Source of the DNA: Streptomyces coffeae
GTDB lineage: Bacteria > Actinomycetota > Actinomycetes > Streptomycetales > Streptomycetaceae
Direction: 5' to 3'
Assembly: GCF_016741875.1 (NCBI RefSeq)
Contig: NZ_JAERRF010000033.1
Location: forward strand, 1-64,000
DNA: 64,000 nucleotides
This document shows, in pieces, positions 1-9,978 of the stretch. Both the position numbers and the translations under genes were made by a program. The notes beneath the pieces were generated by a model, which saw nothing but the letters and a program-made list of their open reading frames with translations, had not been told where the DNA came from and searched no databases. Every line of letters starts with the position of its first letter. The first letter of the stretch is position 1.

Positions 1-61
1 ATACAGCCAGCGAACTACCAGACACCCAACACGACAAGACCAGCTAACAAAGCACTACTAG

Positions 62-83
62 GGCCTGTCCGATGGGTCAGGCC
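62..83 (-). terminator. possible weak terminator hairpin
   Basis: GGCCTG (62-67) and CAGGCC (78-83) form a 6-bp stem with a 10-nt loop, 9 nt beyond the stop of the FG-GAP lipoprotein gene. There is no U-tract, and the rest of 1-92 holds nothing recognisable. Confidence 0.3.
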
Positions 84-92
84 GGAAAGGTT

Positions 93-1490
93 CTAGGAAC
101 GCGGAGCGAGCCCCTTCACGGTGAAGGACGCCTTGTCCCGGGATGTCGTGCCGTCGGTGATCCACCAGTGCGTGGGGTCCTCGCCGTACAAGCAGAACAA
201 CCCGTCGGATGATGCCCAGTTGAGGATCAGTTCGTCCTTGCCGTCCGCGTCGAAGTCGTCGGCCCCGGCCGGGCGGGCGTGCCGGCATTCCGCGGATCCC
301 TTGTCCCCTTCGCGCAGGACACGGGTGCGCTTGTCGCCGTCCATGAGGGTGGCGTCTTCGTATGTGGCGACCAGGATGCCGTCGCGGCCGTCGCCGTCCG
401 GGTCGGCGGCGCTGAAACCGCCAGGCCCGTAGTCGGTGCCCTTCCCCTCGGGCACCTCGGGCAGCCGGTGCTTGACCGGTTTGCCGCCGCTGCCGGGGTA
501 CACGTCGAGCGATCCGTCGACTTCGGGTGCCTCCGTCTCGGAGCCCGGCTCGTCGTTGCGGCTGCCGTCGTCCCCGACGGCCACATCCCGCAGTCCGTCG
601 CCGTCGAAGTCGCCGAACGCGTGCGCGTTGCCGGGGCGCAGCCGCTTGCCGCTGGCGGACAGGCCGGTGCCGCGCCGTGCCGGGTAGAGGGTGTTGCCGG
701 ACTGCTCGCCGTCGCTCAGGTCGTGGACCAGCAGGGAGGTCGCGTGCGGCTTGCCGGACGGGGCGACGTCGTCCACGACGAGGTCGCCCTCTTGCGGCAC
801 CGACAGGCTGGTATCGGTGCGGGCCGGCGCACCGGACCGCGTGAACGGGCCGTACAGCACCACCAGGGGCGACTTGCCCTCGGACAACTCGGTCCTCGCG
901 TGGGCCGCGAGGTCTTGGTGCCCGTCCCCGTCGAAGTCGCCGCGCACCACCTGATCAAGGCCCAGCTTTGACGCGCTCCGCGGCAGCCGCACCGGCGTTG
1001 CCTTGCCGCCTGCCTTGGGCCCGCTGGGCCCGCCCCAGGCCACGTACGGGGCGGTGCGGTGGTCGTCCGCCCCCTTGTTCGGCACGTACTTGTCCCTGAC
1101 GGTCGTGACGAAGTCCGGGAAGCCGTCGCTGTCCAGGTCGGCTACGTCCAGGTCGACGATTTCGTTCGGCGAGCCCGGCAGTTCGCGGCTGTTGTAAAGC
1201 GTGCGGGTCGAGGGGTCGGGCCCCTTCGCCGAGCCGTAGATTACGGCGAACGGTCTGCCGTCGGGCTGTTTGACGGCGGGCTGATTTTTACCAGGGATGG
1301 GCACCATGAGGTCGCGGTACCCGTCGCCGTTGATGTCGTCGGGGTCCTTCGATCCCTTCCCGGGGGCCGGCTCCCGGCTCGCCCCGGCCGCGCCGGGCGC
1401 AGGGGTTGTGTGGCCGGTTCCGCCACATCCCGTGAGCGGGGCGAGTACGACGCAGACAGCGATCGCCGGCAGGATGGTACGGGACTTCAT
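93..1490 (-). CDS. FG-GAP/VCBS repeat lipoprotein
   Basis: This encodes a 465-residue secreted lipoprotein. The signal peptide ends in a lipobox (LTGC, Cys22), so it should be anchored on the outer face of the membrane. At least six Asp-rich calcium-binding-like loops follow (for example DINGDGYRDL near residue 52, then DLDSDGFPD, DFDGDGHQD, DFDGDGLRD and DFDADGKDE). These are the signature of FG-GAP/VCBS beta-propellers as in the integrin alpha head. Start choice: ATG at 1490 has GGTGA five nt upstream, while reading further upstream adds 44 residues with no signal character. The ligand is unknown. There is no operon partner, since the next gene lies on the other strand. Confidence 0.88.
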   Translation of the reverse strand: MKSRTILPAIAVCVVLAPLTGCGGTGHTTPAPGAAGASREPAPGKGSKDPDDINGDGYRDLMVPIPGKNQPAVKQPDGRPFAVIYGSAKGPDPSTRTLYNSRELPGSPNEIVDLDVADLDSDGFPDFVTTVRDKYVPNKGADDHRTAPYVAWGGPSGPKAGGKATPVRLPRSASKLGLDQVVRGDFDGDGHQDLAAHARTELSEGKSPLVVLYGPFTRSGAPARTDTSLSVPQEGDLVVDDVAPSGKPHATSLLVHDLSDGEQSGNTLYPARRGTGLSASGKRLRPGNAHAFGDFDGDGLRDVAVGDDGSRNDEPGSETEAPEVDGSLDVYPGSGGKPVKHRLPEVPEGKGTDYGPGGFSAADPDGDGRDGILVATYEDATLMDGDKRTRVLREGDKGSAECRHARPAGADDFDADGKDELILNWASSDGLFCLYGEDPTHWWITDGTTSRDKASFTVKGLAPRS

Positions 1491-1622
1491 AGGTATCACC
1501 ATGCGCTTCACCCTCACATCACGCGCCGTGCCCCAGTCCAGCACAGAGGGACGTTTGATACCGACTCGTTGCTCAAGGGACTGTCCGGCAAGGTCACGAG
1601 CGAACCCAGAGGCGTAGTGCAA

Positions 1623-2310
1623 TGACGGCCACCGTGCCGTGGAAGATATTGCCGGTCGACCCGTGGGACGCCGTGGCTACCGCCACTGTCCTGGACGCCG
1701 CCCGGACCAGCGCCGACACCGGTGAAACCGTGTGCGTGCCCTCACGAGTTCGTGGATGGTTGCCGGTGAGACGTCGATGACTTCGGCCGGGGCTTGGTGT
1801 TCACGTCTGCCGTGCCGTATTCAGGTCCGTGGTCTGCTGGTGGGACAGCAGGGCGGCAACGGCCTGGATGATGTCAAGGCCGACGCGCAGGTCTGGCGGA
1901 ACTCCGGCCTTCCCGCCCAATGCCAGGAGCTGTATGCCTAATAGGCGCTGTGGGTTGGCTGTTGGGCCAGTGCCCCCCAAAAAAGCCCGCACACCGGTCA
2001 CACCCTCTACCTACCAGATCCTGGAATCCCTTCAGACCTTGCTGAACTGCTGGACCGGCACCTGCACCACCTGCCATCGCCCCCTACCCGGAAGATCAGG
2101 CAGACACCGTCAACCACGGCCAGCACCGACCTAACGGAGTCGTACGAGATCAGTGATGGCGGGTTGGGTTGCCATGCGGCGGGTGGCCGCTCATTGAGCC
2201 AGCCTTCGCCTAGCGGCATGAATTGGTTCTGTCGCAGCGGGGGTGTTACTGCTGGTGACGGCCCTATGGTGGCTGTCCGGACTGGACCGGTCCGGAGAGC
2301 TATAACTGCC
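1623..2310. other. gene-free stretch, nothing recognised
   Basis: About 690 bases between divergent genes. Several short open frames exist on both strands, but none has convincing codon bias, a Shine-Dalgarno sequence or a known family match. The part next to 2325 presumably holds the promoter of the nSTAND-WD40 gene. Confidence 0.4.
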
Positions 2311-2324
2311 AGGGGGTGGTGCTG

Positions 2325-5300
2325 ATGGGGAATGAGGGGCACGGGGAGCCGTTACCGCGAAGGGTGTTCGCCGATCGGTTGACTGAGCTGCTTGAGCTGA
2401 CAGCGGACCTTCCGCTGAAGAATGCGGTGGCAGAGGCCAACCGGCGTCGGCCCTTCGGCCGGGGCCGACCGGTCTCGGGGCGCAGGGTCAGCGACTGGAA
2501 GCGCGGGCGGCATCTACCCGACTCGGAGATGTCGTTCCTGGCTCTGGTCCGGGTGCTGATCGAGCACTGCCGCGGTCGGAGGGTGCCTGCTGATGGGGTC
2601 AGTGCGGGTCTGCTGGATGAGGAGCAATGGCGCCACTGGCTGCGGGCTGCCCGCGCCTCCCCGCCCGATCCCGACGTTGAGTCCTGCGCCGGGCAGCCGG
2701 CCGAGCAGGACGAGTGGGCTGGGCAGGTCGAGCGGGGGGTGGCTGACGGGGGGTGGGCGTCGCAGTGCCCGTACCGGGGATTGGCGCCGTTCGGGCAGGA
2801 GCAGGCGGAGGTTTTCTACGGGCGGGAGAAGCTGACCGCGCAGCTGGTGCACACTCTGGCCGGCCGGCTGGACCGGCCCGGGGTCTTGATGGTGAGCGGG
2901 GCGTCGGGGGCGGGCAAGTCGTCCCTGGTGCGTGCGGGGCTGCTGCCCGCGCTGGCTGACGGGGCGCTCAGTGAGGAATCGGCGAGGTGGCCGGTTGCGG
3001 TGATGCATCCCACCTCGCAGCCTCGCGATGAGCTGGCGCGGGTGCTGGCCAAGGTCGCCGGGCGCGATCCCGGGGCGGTCCGTGCGGCGTTGGAGAGCGC
3101 CCCGGAGCGGGCGTACACCCTGGTGCGGGATGTGGTGGACGCCTACGCTGTCAAGGGGCGGCAGGCTGTGGGCAGTACCGGTGACCGGCTGGTGCTGGTG
3201 GTCGACCCGTTCGAGCAGCTGTTCACTCTCCCCGACACCCCCCACCGCAACCTCGGCTCCGGTTCTGACTCCGGTTCTGGCTCTCGTTTTGGTGTGGCTG
3301 GTTCGGTGGAGCGGGAGCGTGCGGAGGTGATCGCGGCCCTGCATGCGGCGGCCACGGTGCCGTGCGGGCCGGACGGGGAGCCGGCCGCGTTGGTCATCGC
3401 GGTGATCCGCTCCGATTTCCTGCCCGCCTGCGCGGCCTACCCCCAGCTCGCCCAAGCGGCAACCGACGGGCTGTTCCTGGTCGGACCGATGACCGCGGCG
3501 CAGCTGCGGGCGACCATCACCGGACCCGCCGAACGCGCGGGCCTCAAGGTCCCGCCGTTTCTGGTCGACGCCATTCTCGCCGATCTGCCCGCCTCCTCAT
3601 CCGGCGGCGGGTACGAGGTGGGGGCGCTGCCGCTGTTGTCGGAGGCGATGCGCGTCACCTGGAGGCACCGCGAGGACGACCGGCTGACCAGCCGCGGCTA
3701 CGAGCTGTCCGGCGGTGTCGCCCACGCCATCCAGACCAGCGCCGAGGCCGTGTACACCGCCCTGACCGGTGCCCAGCAGGCCGCCGCCCGCAAGGTGTTC
3801 CACCGTCTCACCAAGGTCGCCCCTGACGGGCAGGCCGTCCGCCGCCCCATGCCCTACCGGCACGACGACCCCGCCTCCGAGGATCACGACGTGCGGGATG
3901 TGGTGGAGGCCTTCGCCGCTCAACGCCTGATCGTGGTCGGCGAGAACACCGCACAGATCACTCATGACACCCTTCTGCACGCCTGGGGACGATTACGCGG
4001 CTGGCTCGAAGACGATCCGGCCAACCGCGCCCTGTACAGCCAGCTGGCCGACGACGCGGCCGACTGGGCGCGCAACCACCACCACTCCTCCTACCTCTAC
4101 CGGGGACAACGACTCTCCGCCGTCACCAACGCCCAACACCACTGGAACACCGACCCCGACCGCTACCCCACCCTCACCCAACAGGAACAACACTTTCTCA
4201 ACGCAAGCGTCAAAGCCCGCACCCGCACCACCCGAAGGCGACACGCCCTCACCACAGTCCTCACCCTCCTCCTCGCCCTCGCCATAACCGCCGCATCCAT
4301 TGCCTACAACCGAGGTCAAGCCGCACTCACCGCTCAGCAACAGGCACAGTCCCGGCAACTGGCCGCCCAGTCCGACGCACTCATCGACACCGACCCCGAC
4401 CTGGCCTCCCTTCTGGCCGTCCACGCCTACAAGACCAGCCCCACCACCGAAGCAACCACCAGCCTCTACGCGGCAGCAGAAGTCCCCCTCCAACGCCGCC
4501 TCACCGGCCACAAGGTGGCGTCGGTGGCGTTCAGTCCCGACGGGCACACTCTGGCCACCGGCAGCGAAGACGGCACCGTACGGTTGTGGGACCCCGCAAC
4601 CGGCCGCACCCGAAGGGTCCTCACCGGCCACAAGGGCGACGTGGGGGCGGTGGCGTTCAGTCCCGACGGACGCACTCTGGCCACCGGCAGCGAAGACGGC
4701 ACCGTACGGTTGTGGGACCCCGCAACCGGCCGCACCCGAAGGGTCCTCACCGGCCACAAGGAAGACGTGTTCGCGCTGGCGTTCAGTCCCGACGGGCACA
4801 CCCTCGCTACCAGCGGCGCGGATCGCACGGTGCGGCTGTGGGACACCGGGACCGGCGCTGTCCGCGAATCGCTCACCGGTCACACGGACGTCGTGTACGC
4901 GGTGGCGTTCAGTCCCGACGGGCACACCCTGGCCACCACGAGCAAAGACCGCACCGTACGGTTGTGGGATTCCGCAACCGACCGCACCCGAAGGGTCCTC
5001 ACCGGCCACAAGGGCGCCGTGGGGGCGGTGGCGTTCAGTCCCGACGGACGGACCCTGGCCACCGCCGACGAAAAGGGCACGGTACGGTTGTGGAACCCCG
5101 CAACCGGCCGCACACGAAGGGTCCTCACCAGCCACGAGGGCACCGTGTACTCGGTGGCGTTCAGCCCCGACGGACGCACCTTAGCCACCGCCGGCACAGA
5201 CGACATCGTACGGTTGTGGGATTCCGCAACCGGCCGCACCCGCACAACCCTCACCGGCCACAAGGGCGACGTGTACGCGGTGGCGTTCAGCCCCGACGGA

Positions 5301-6347
5301 CGCACCCTGGCCACCGCCGCCGACGACGGGACGGTACGCCTGTGGGACACCACCGGCCGCACCCGCGGAACCCTCACCGGCCACAAGGGCATCGTGTACT
5401 CGGTGGCGTTCAGTCCCAGCGGACGCACTCTGGCCACCGGTGGCGTAGACGGCACGGTACGGTTGTGGGATTCCGCAACCGGGCGCACCCGGAGGGTCCT
5501 CACCGACCAGAAGGACGACGTGGGGGCGGTGGCGTTCAGTCCCGACGGACGGACCCTGGCCACCGCCGCCGACGGCGACACGGTACGGCTGTGGGATTCC
5601 GCAACCGGCCGCACCCGAAGGGTCCTCACCGGCCACAAGGAAGACGTGTTCTCGGTGGCGTTCAGCCCTGACGGACGCACCCTGGCCACCGCCGGCGCAG
5701 ACCGGACGGTACGGTTGTGGGATTCCGCAACCGGGCGCACCCGAAGGGTCCTCACCGGCCACAAGGGCGACGTGGGGGCGGTGGCGTTCAGCCCCGACGG
5801 ACGCACCCTGGCCACCGCCAGCGAGGACGACACGGTACGGTTGTGGGACCCCGCCACCGGGCGCACCCGAAGGGTCCTCACCGGCCACAAGGACAACGCG
5901 TGGTGGGTGGCGTACAGCCCCGACGGACGCACTCTCGCCACCAGCGGCGCGGATCACACGGTGCGGCTGTGGAATCCCGCAACCGGCCGCACCCGCGAAG
6001 CCATCACCATCAACAAGAGCGTCACGTCTATGGAATTCAGCCCCGACGGACGCACCCTGGCCACTGGGGACGACGGCGGCACGGTACGCCTGTGGGACCC
6101 CGCAACCGGCCTCACCCGTACAACCCTCACCGGCCACAAGCTCTACGTGGCGCAGGTGGCATTCAGCCCCGACGGCAAGACCCTGGCCACCGCCAGCGAA
6201 GACGGCACGGTACGCCTGTGGGATGCGAAGCCGCCTGACCAAGAAGAAGCGATCAAGAAGGTCTGTCAGGCCGTTGGCCGAAATCTCTCAGCCAAAGAAC
6301 GGTCCCAGTACCTCCCCGACCAGTCGCGCCGGGTGTGCCCCTCCTGA
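2325..6347 (+). CDS. nSTAND1 ATPase with C-terminal WD40 double propeller
   Basis: A 1340-residue STAND-type signalling ATPase. Residues ~10-85 form a short helical module of the kind that precedes nSTAND1 in Streptomyces (it contains a GRRVSDWKRG helix-turn-helix-like segment). Residues ~145-480 are the NTPase, with Walker A GASGAGKSS near 194-202 and Walker B LVLVVDPFEQL near 290. A single hydrophobic helix lies near 638-662. From residue 726, 14 WD40 repeats run to the C-terminus, enough for two seven-bladed propellers. Start: ATG 2325 has AGGGG nine nt upstream; the GTG at 2316 overlaps that site. Related proteins are predicted sensors of biological-conflict or apoptosis-like systems. That role is inferred, no effector domain is recognised here, and the trigger is unknown. 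Confidence 0.88.
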   Translation: MGNEGHGEPLPRRVFADRLTELLELTADLPLKNAVAEANRRRPFGRGRPVSGRRVSDWKRGRHLPDSEMSFLALVRVLIEHCRGRRVPADGVSAGLLDEEQWRHWLRAARASPPDPDVESCAGQPAEQDEWAGQVERGVADGGWASQCPYRGLAPFGQEQAEVFYGREKLTAQLVHTLAGRLDRPGVLMVSGASGAGKSSLVRAGLLPALADGALSEESARWPVAVMHPTSQPRDELARVLAKVAGRDPGAVRAALESAPERAYTLVRDVVDAYAVKGRQAVGSTGDRLVLVVDPFEQLFTLPDTPHRNLGSGSDSGSGSRFGVAGSVERERAEVIAALHAAATVPCGPDGEPAALVIAVIRSDFLPACAAYPQLAQAATDGLFLVGPMTAAQLRATITGPAERAGLKVPPFLVDAILADLPASSSGGGYEVGALPLLSEAMRVTWRHREDDRLTSRGYELSGGVAHAIQTSAEAVYTALTGAQQAAARKVFHRLTKVAPDGQAVRRPMPYRHDDPASEDHDVRDVVEAFAAQRLIVVGENTAQITHDTLLHAWGRLRGWLEDDPANRALYSQLADDAADWARNHHHSSYLYRGQRLSAVTNAQHHWNTDPDRYPTLTQQEQHFLNASVKARTRTTRRRHALTTVLTLLLALAITAASIAYNRGQAALTAQQQAQSRQLAAQSDALIDTDPDLASLLAVHAYKTSPTTEATTSLYAAAEVPLQRRLTGHKVASVAFSPDGHTLATGSEDGTVRLWDPATGRTRRVLTGHKGDVGAVAFSPDGRTLATGSEDGTVRLWDPATGRTRRVLTGHKEDVFALAFSPDGHTLATSGADRTVRLWDTGTGAVRESLTGHTDVVYAVAFSPDGHTLATTSKDRTVRLWDSATDRTRRVLTGHKGAVGAVAFSPDGRTLATADEKGTVRLWNPATGRTRRVLTSHEGTVYSVAFSPDGRTLATAGTDDIVRLWDSATGRTRTTLTGHKGDVYAVAFSPDGRTLATAADDGTVRLWDTTGRTRGTLTGHKGIVYSVAFSPSGRTLATGGVDGTVRLWDSATGRTRRVLTDQKDDVGAVAFSPDGRTLATAADGDTVRLWDSATGRTRRVLTGHKEDVFSVAFSPDGRTLATAGADRTVRLWDSATGRTRRVLTGHKGDVGAVAFSPDGRTLATASEDDTVRLWDPATGRTRRVLTGHKDNAWWVAYSPDGRTLATSGADHTVRLWNPATGRTREAITINKSVTSMEFSPDGRTLATGDDGGTVRLWDPATGLTRTTLTGHKLYVAQVAFSPDGKTLATASEDGTVRLWDAKPPDQEEAIKKVCQAVGRNLSAKERSQYLPDQSRRVCPS
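4500..6230 (+). repeat. 14 tandem WD40-coding repeats (~126 bp unit)
   Basis: Fourteen in-frame copies of a ~42-codon unit, each reading LTGHK...VAFSPDGRTLAT...VRLWD with TGRTRRV linkers. The copies are strikingly alike at the DNA level; the string ccgcacccgaagggtcctca recurs between many blades. The variable positions cluster in the three or four residues after GHK and in the loop before TVRLW. Such similarity implies recent duplication or gene conversion. Confidence 0.9.
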
Positions 6348-6362
6348 GCCCTGGAGCGTGTG

Positions 6363-6991
6363 TCAACTACTCGGCCCTGAAGGCAAGGCTGCGTAGCCTG
6401 GGTCCGTCTTCAAACGGATCTTGCCCAGAGCAGGAATGACGCGAGGGTGACCGCCGCTACGTAGGAAGTGGCGGTCTTCTCGTATCGTGTGCGCGATTCC
6501 GCGACGTTGCAGATAGGCGCGGAACCCGCGGGAGCTGTAGGCCTCCGCGATGAGGCGGTCGGGCCGGCAGCGTGGCCCGCCAAGGCCACTGCGCGGTACT
6601 AGGATGCGTTCGAGGAGCGGGTGTGCGCAGATGCTGTCGTGGTGTTGGTCCGGTGTCACGAGGATCGCGAGTGGGCGGGCTTTGCCGTCGCAGGCGAGGT
6701 GGATTGTGGTGGTCAGGCCTCCTCGGAAGCGGCCGAGGGCGTGATCATCCGCTTCGTCCGGCCTGTGGTGCCCCCTTTTCGGCCGGTGGCGGCGGCATGC
6801 TGGTGGGCGCGGACGATGGTGGAGTCGATCTGCACCAGCCAGTCGATGTCGTCGGCCGCCTCCGCGCGGGCCTGGATCTGCTGCAGGGCGCGGGTGAACA
6901 CACCGTCCAGGGGATGTCGCGGAACGGCGACACCTGCGCTGGCCCTCGTGGCTGCCACCACCACCTGGTGCGGGTCCCAGCTGTCCCGCAT
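6363..6991 (-). pseudogene. IS5-family (IS427-group-like) transposase remnant
   Basis: The upstream frame (6991 to about 6713) carries DGVFTRALQQIQARA and DWLVQIDSTIVRAHQHAA, the first DDE block. The downstream frame carries GGLTTTIHLACDGKARPLA, DRLIAEAYSSRGFRAYL and the C-terminal half. The frames join at a CGAAAAGG slippery run (about 6770 on the minus strand) where a -1 shift restores reading, as in IS427-group elements. The N-terminal third is missing or scrambled upstream of 6900, so the element is not expected to be active. A second fragment of the same type lies at 62785-63190. Confidence 0.75.
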
Positions 6992-7095
6992 GGTGTGGTG
7001 GCGTTTTCTCAGGGTTGTCCGTCAGGGATGTGGCCGACCCCAGCCCGTGGGCGGTCGGCCGCTCACGCAACGGCTGAGGCGGGTGGTCCGGGGGT

Positions 7096-7761
7096 TCAGG
7101 CCCTGACAGGGCTCACCGGCTCGCCGAGTCGTCGGGCAGCGACGTACCAGGCCTGGGTCAGCGCGCTGCGGGCCAGGGCAAGGGCCTGGCCCTGTTCGCT
7201 GCCGAGGAGTAGCGGTGCACCGACGTGCACGTGCAGTCCCGGGCGGTGCAGTGGCGCGGTGAGCAGCCTGGCCAGCTGTTCGACGGGGCTGCCTGATGCC
7301 AGCGCGCGGGCTCCGGCCTGACCGAGGGGCACGACCTGGGCGCCGGTCGAGCGCGTGAGGTGGAAGAGGCCCGGATGCAAGGGCCGGGGCGGGGCTTCGC
7401 GAGTGCCCTTGCGGTGTGGCAGCCCGCCTTCCGGGTAGAGCAGGACGGACCGGCCCGCGGCCAGTGCGGTCTGGGCATCCTGCAGTGCCTGCTCGGCTCG
7501 CGGGTCGTGACGGTGAACCGGGATATTCCCCTCCCGGGTGAGGGCGCGGCCGAGTAGGGGGATGCGCCACAGCCCCGCTGCTGCCAAAACGATGGGTTCG
7601 GTACCGAGGCGGCGCAGCGCAGCGAAGACGATCGCGGGATCGCTGAGGGAAGTATGGTTGGCGATGATGATGCTGCCTGCGGGCGGTGGGGCACCCGTTT
7701 CCGTGGTGATGTTCAGACGGCCGAAGACGGGCACCACGACGCCTGCGAGGTGACTGAGCAC
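7096..7761 (-). CDS. PlsC-type lysophospholipid acyltransferase
   Basis: A 221-residue member of the 1-acyl-sn-glycerol-3-phosphate acyltransferase family, which acylates lysophosphatidate or a similar acceptor at the membrane. The catalytic HX4D motif is present as NHTSLSD, and the substrate-binding block reads LLYPEGGLPHRKG, a variant of the usual EGT/S-R. The family motifs occur in the right order and at near-usual length. Start: GTG 7761 is preceded by a GGGGGTGG Shine-Dalgarno; the longer frame to 7869 adds Arg/Pro-rich residues unlike the family. The gene stands alone between an IS remnant and a decayed region, so its physiological acceptor is unclear. Confidence 0.78.
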   Translation of the reverse strand: MLSHLAGVVVPVFGRLNITTETGAPPPAGSIIIANHTSLSDPAIVFAALRRLGTEPIVLAAAGLWRIPLLGRALTREGNIPVHRHDPRAEQALQDAQTALAAGRSVLLYPEGGLPHRKGTREAPPRPLHPGLFHLTRSTGAQVVPLGQAGARALASGSPVEQLARLLTAPLHRPGLHVHVGAPLLLGSEQGQALALARSALTQAWYVAARRLGEPVSPVRA

Positions 7762-7769
7762 GGCACCAC

Positions 7770-9029
7770 CCCCAGGGTGACGACAACCAGTAGTGGGTGT
7801 TGGTCGCTGCCGCGGCGGCGAGCGATTCGTGATCACCTTATGCCGCACGCGGCCTGCCGACGGCGGCATCGTGGTCGGCGTACGCGCCGAGCGGGACGCC
7901 GATGCAGTGCGGTTCGCCCGGGGGGAGTGACCGCGGCCAGGCGTCGATACGCCTGGTGCGTGCCTGGCACCCGCTCTCGGAAGCGGGGCTCACGGTGACC
8001 GGGGCGAGCGGCGTGGGGGAGCGGGAACGCGCGGCACGCGCACGGCGTGAACCGTGCCGCCTGATCATCGCGCACCCCCACGTCGTCGGCGATGAACTGC
8101 ACGGCGTTCTGGGGCCGGCACCTCGCGACGTAGTGCGCCGTGCCGGTGGCCGCGGAGTTGCCGGGCGGGTCACCGCCGTGGCGTACCGGCTGTGTCGTCG
8201 GCCTCGGCGCGGAGGTCATGAGTGACGGCCGAGGGCACCGTCGACGCTTTCGGACAGGCGTACCGCGAGGGGGATGACGGTTTCCCGGGGCACGGAGCCG
8301 CTGAGCGTCACCCGTCCGTCCGAGAGGTGGGGCCGGATGGGTGTGCAGGGCCGGGTCGGGAAACTCGTCGACAACGATCGGCACCAGGCCGACGGTCACC
8401 CAGCGCGAACAGGGCGTCGACGCGTTTTCCCAGCCGAGCCAGTGACTCGGCGGCGCGGTGCCCTGGTACCGGGCGAGATCGTCGCTGAGCCGACGCACCG
8501 CGTCCGGCTTCGAGAGACGAGAAACGTCGGACGGCAACACGGCTGCTCCATCGTTCGGCAGCGCTCCTGCCACCAGTACAGCGTCGAATCCCGGACGCCG
8601 CGACATACGCGGCTACACGGTCAGGCCCGTCGGGGCCGAGTCCGCAGGCGAGGGACCGGTTCGGGACGGCCGGGACGGGGCACCGTGCGGCCTGGCCAGC
8701 GTGTCGCCCGACGTGCTGGGCGCCTGCGGTCCGGCAGGCGCTGGCCATCCCGTATGCGGCCGACACCGTGCACCGCGTCAGCGGCACGCGCGGTGCCGTG
8801 GGCGGCGCAGGAACCGCCTTGGGCGTCTTCGGTGCCTCCTGATGCCCTGGACCAGAACTGCATTCTCGTGTCGGCCGCACCGCTACGCACCTGGGATGAC
8901 CTGACGGGGCCGACGCGCGTGTCCGAGTCCGCGGAACGACGATGGAGGCACGGATTGTTCGTGTGGAGGCGTGAGGGGGAAAACACGTGGGGTGAGGGAG
9001 AATTCCGCGCGGTGCGCCGGACGGCGCGG
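7770..9029. other. decayed stretch with no intact gene
   Basis: About 1.25 kb of GC-rich DNA in which no frame stays coding-like. The only identifiable piece is a BON-domain segment at 8216-8329. The long apparent frames on either strand (for example 8606 down to 7833) shift character repeatedly and match no family I know. Confidence 0.5.
8216..8329 (-). pseudogene. BON-domain fragment (CBS/BON protein relic)
   Basis: Read on the minus strand from 8329, this gives about 37 residues with GRVTLSGSVPRETVIPLAVR followed by LSESVDGAL and a premature stop. This matches the core of BON domains as found at the C-terminus of CBS-domain stress proteins in Streptomyces, where a glycine-flanked VTLSG strand precedes a helix ending in VDGV. 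The upstream CBS portion is not readable in one frame. Confidence 0.55.
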
Positions 9030-9431
9030 TGTTCCGCACACCGCGGACCTGCGGGTGGAGGCTTGGACCCCACACGCGAGGAGTGCCTGGCGCAGGCGGT
9101 GCGGGTGTCTGCGAGTCGTTCCTGGACCTGACGGGGGCGCAGCCAGTCTCCGCAGGCGGGAGGTCATGGTGCGGGCGGACAGGGACGAGGATGTGCTGGT
9201 CGGCCTGCTGGAAGAGGTCGTGTACTGATGTACTGGCTCGACACCCAAGGCGAGGTCCCGGTCGATGTGGAACTGACGCCAGTTGCCGGCGGCTTGCGGG
9301 GCGGCCTTCACATGGCTGAGGCCGGGGCGCTTGCGGTGACGGGGGCCGCGCCGAAGGCCGTCACATGGCACAAGCTGGCCTTTGCGCGCGGGCCGGTGGG
9401 CTGGACGTGCTCGGTGACGCTCGACGTGTGA
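9030..9431 (+). pseudogene. archease pseudogene (frameshifted)
   Basis: Pieces of one archease are spread over the three forward frames. HTADLRVEAW starts at 9030, PTREECLAQAV follows, then VCESFLDLTGAQPVS, then DRDEDVLVGLLEEVVY ending in a TGA at 9226-9228. Finally YWLDTQGEVPVDVELTP runs through APKAVTWHKLAF to WTCSVTLDV and a stop at 9431. Archease activates the RtcB RNA ligase. At least three frameshifts make this copy non-functional. The piece order and the C-terminal signature support the assignment. No rtcB is found nearby. Confidence 0.72.
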
Positions 9432-9434
9432 GCC

Positions 9435-9816
9435 GTGGCCCTGACCGAATCCGCCCATCCACCCGAGGGTCTCGTACGGGCCCTCCGAGCGGCCGGCATC
9501 AGCGACGAGCGCCTGCTCCAGGCCGTACCAGCGACGCCCCGAGCGGCATTCGTCCCCACCGGCCACCACACGCACGCCTATCATGACATGCCCATTCCGA
9601 TCGGGCACGGACCAGGTGAGCACGCAGCCCTCGATCTCGGCCATGGTGATCGAGGGCCTTGACCTGAGCGGGGATGAACCCTCCTTGAGATTGGTACCGG
9701 CCTCGGCTTCCAGACCGCACTACTCGCCCGGTTGGCCGCCGATGTCGTGACCATAGAGATGTGGCCGGACCTCGCACATCAGGCACGGCGCAACCTCGCC
9801 CGGCAGGGCATCGGGA
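9435..9816 (+). pseudogene. protein-L-isoaspartate methyltransferase pseudogene
   Basis: The start at 9435 reads RALRAAGISDERLLQAVPAT and then AYHDMPIPIGHG. This is the N-terminus of PCMT, the SAM-dependent repair enzyme for isoaspartyl residues. Reading must then shift to recover SAMVIEGLDLSGDEPSL, and shift again for the SAM-binding block EIGTGLGFQTALLARLAADV and QARRNLARQGI. The remainder is missing. The archease relic ends 3 nt upstream, so the two probably formed an operon. Confidence 0.7.
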
Positions 9817-9978
9817 TTCTTACCTCGCGCCCAGCACGCTGGGCGCGAGGGCACGCACTCTGCTGGCCGCGTCAGTGGCGCGCTGGACGCCTGGGTGAAC
9901 CACGGCGTGCGGGGCGGGTACTACCGAGGGGGGAGCTCCGCGCCCTGCATCGCCGGGCGCGGAGCCGCCCGCGGCCTG

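Noticed and set aside
3993..6242. Long minus- and plus-strand frames across the WD40 repeats with their own internal repeats
   Set aside because: They are alternative readings of the 126-bp repeat unit; the true frame carries the WD40 consensus.
7833..8606. 257-codon minus-strand frame as a real gene
   Set aside because: Its composition changes along its length, and a true BON segment is read in a different frame inside it, so it is a by-product of decay.
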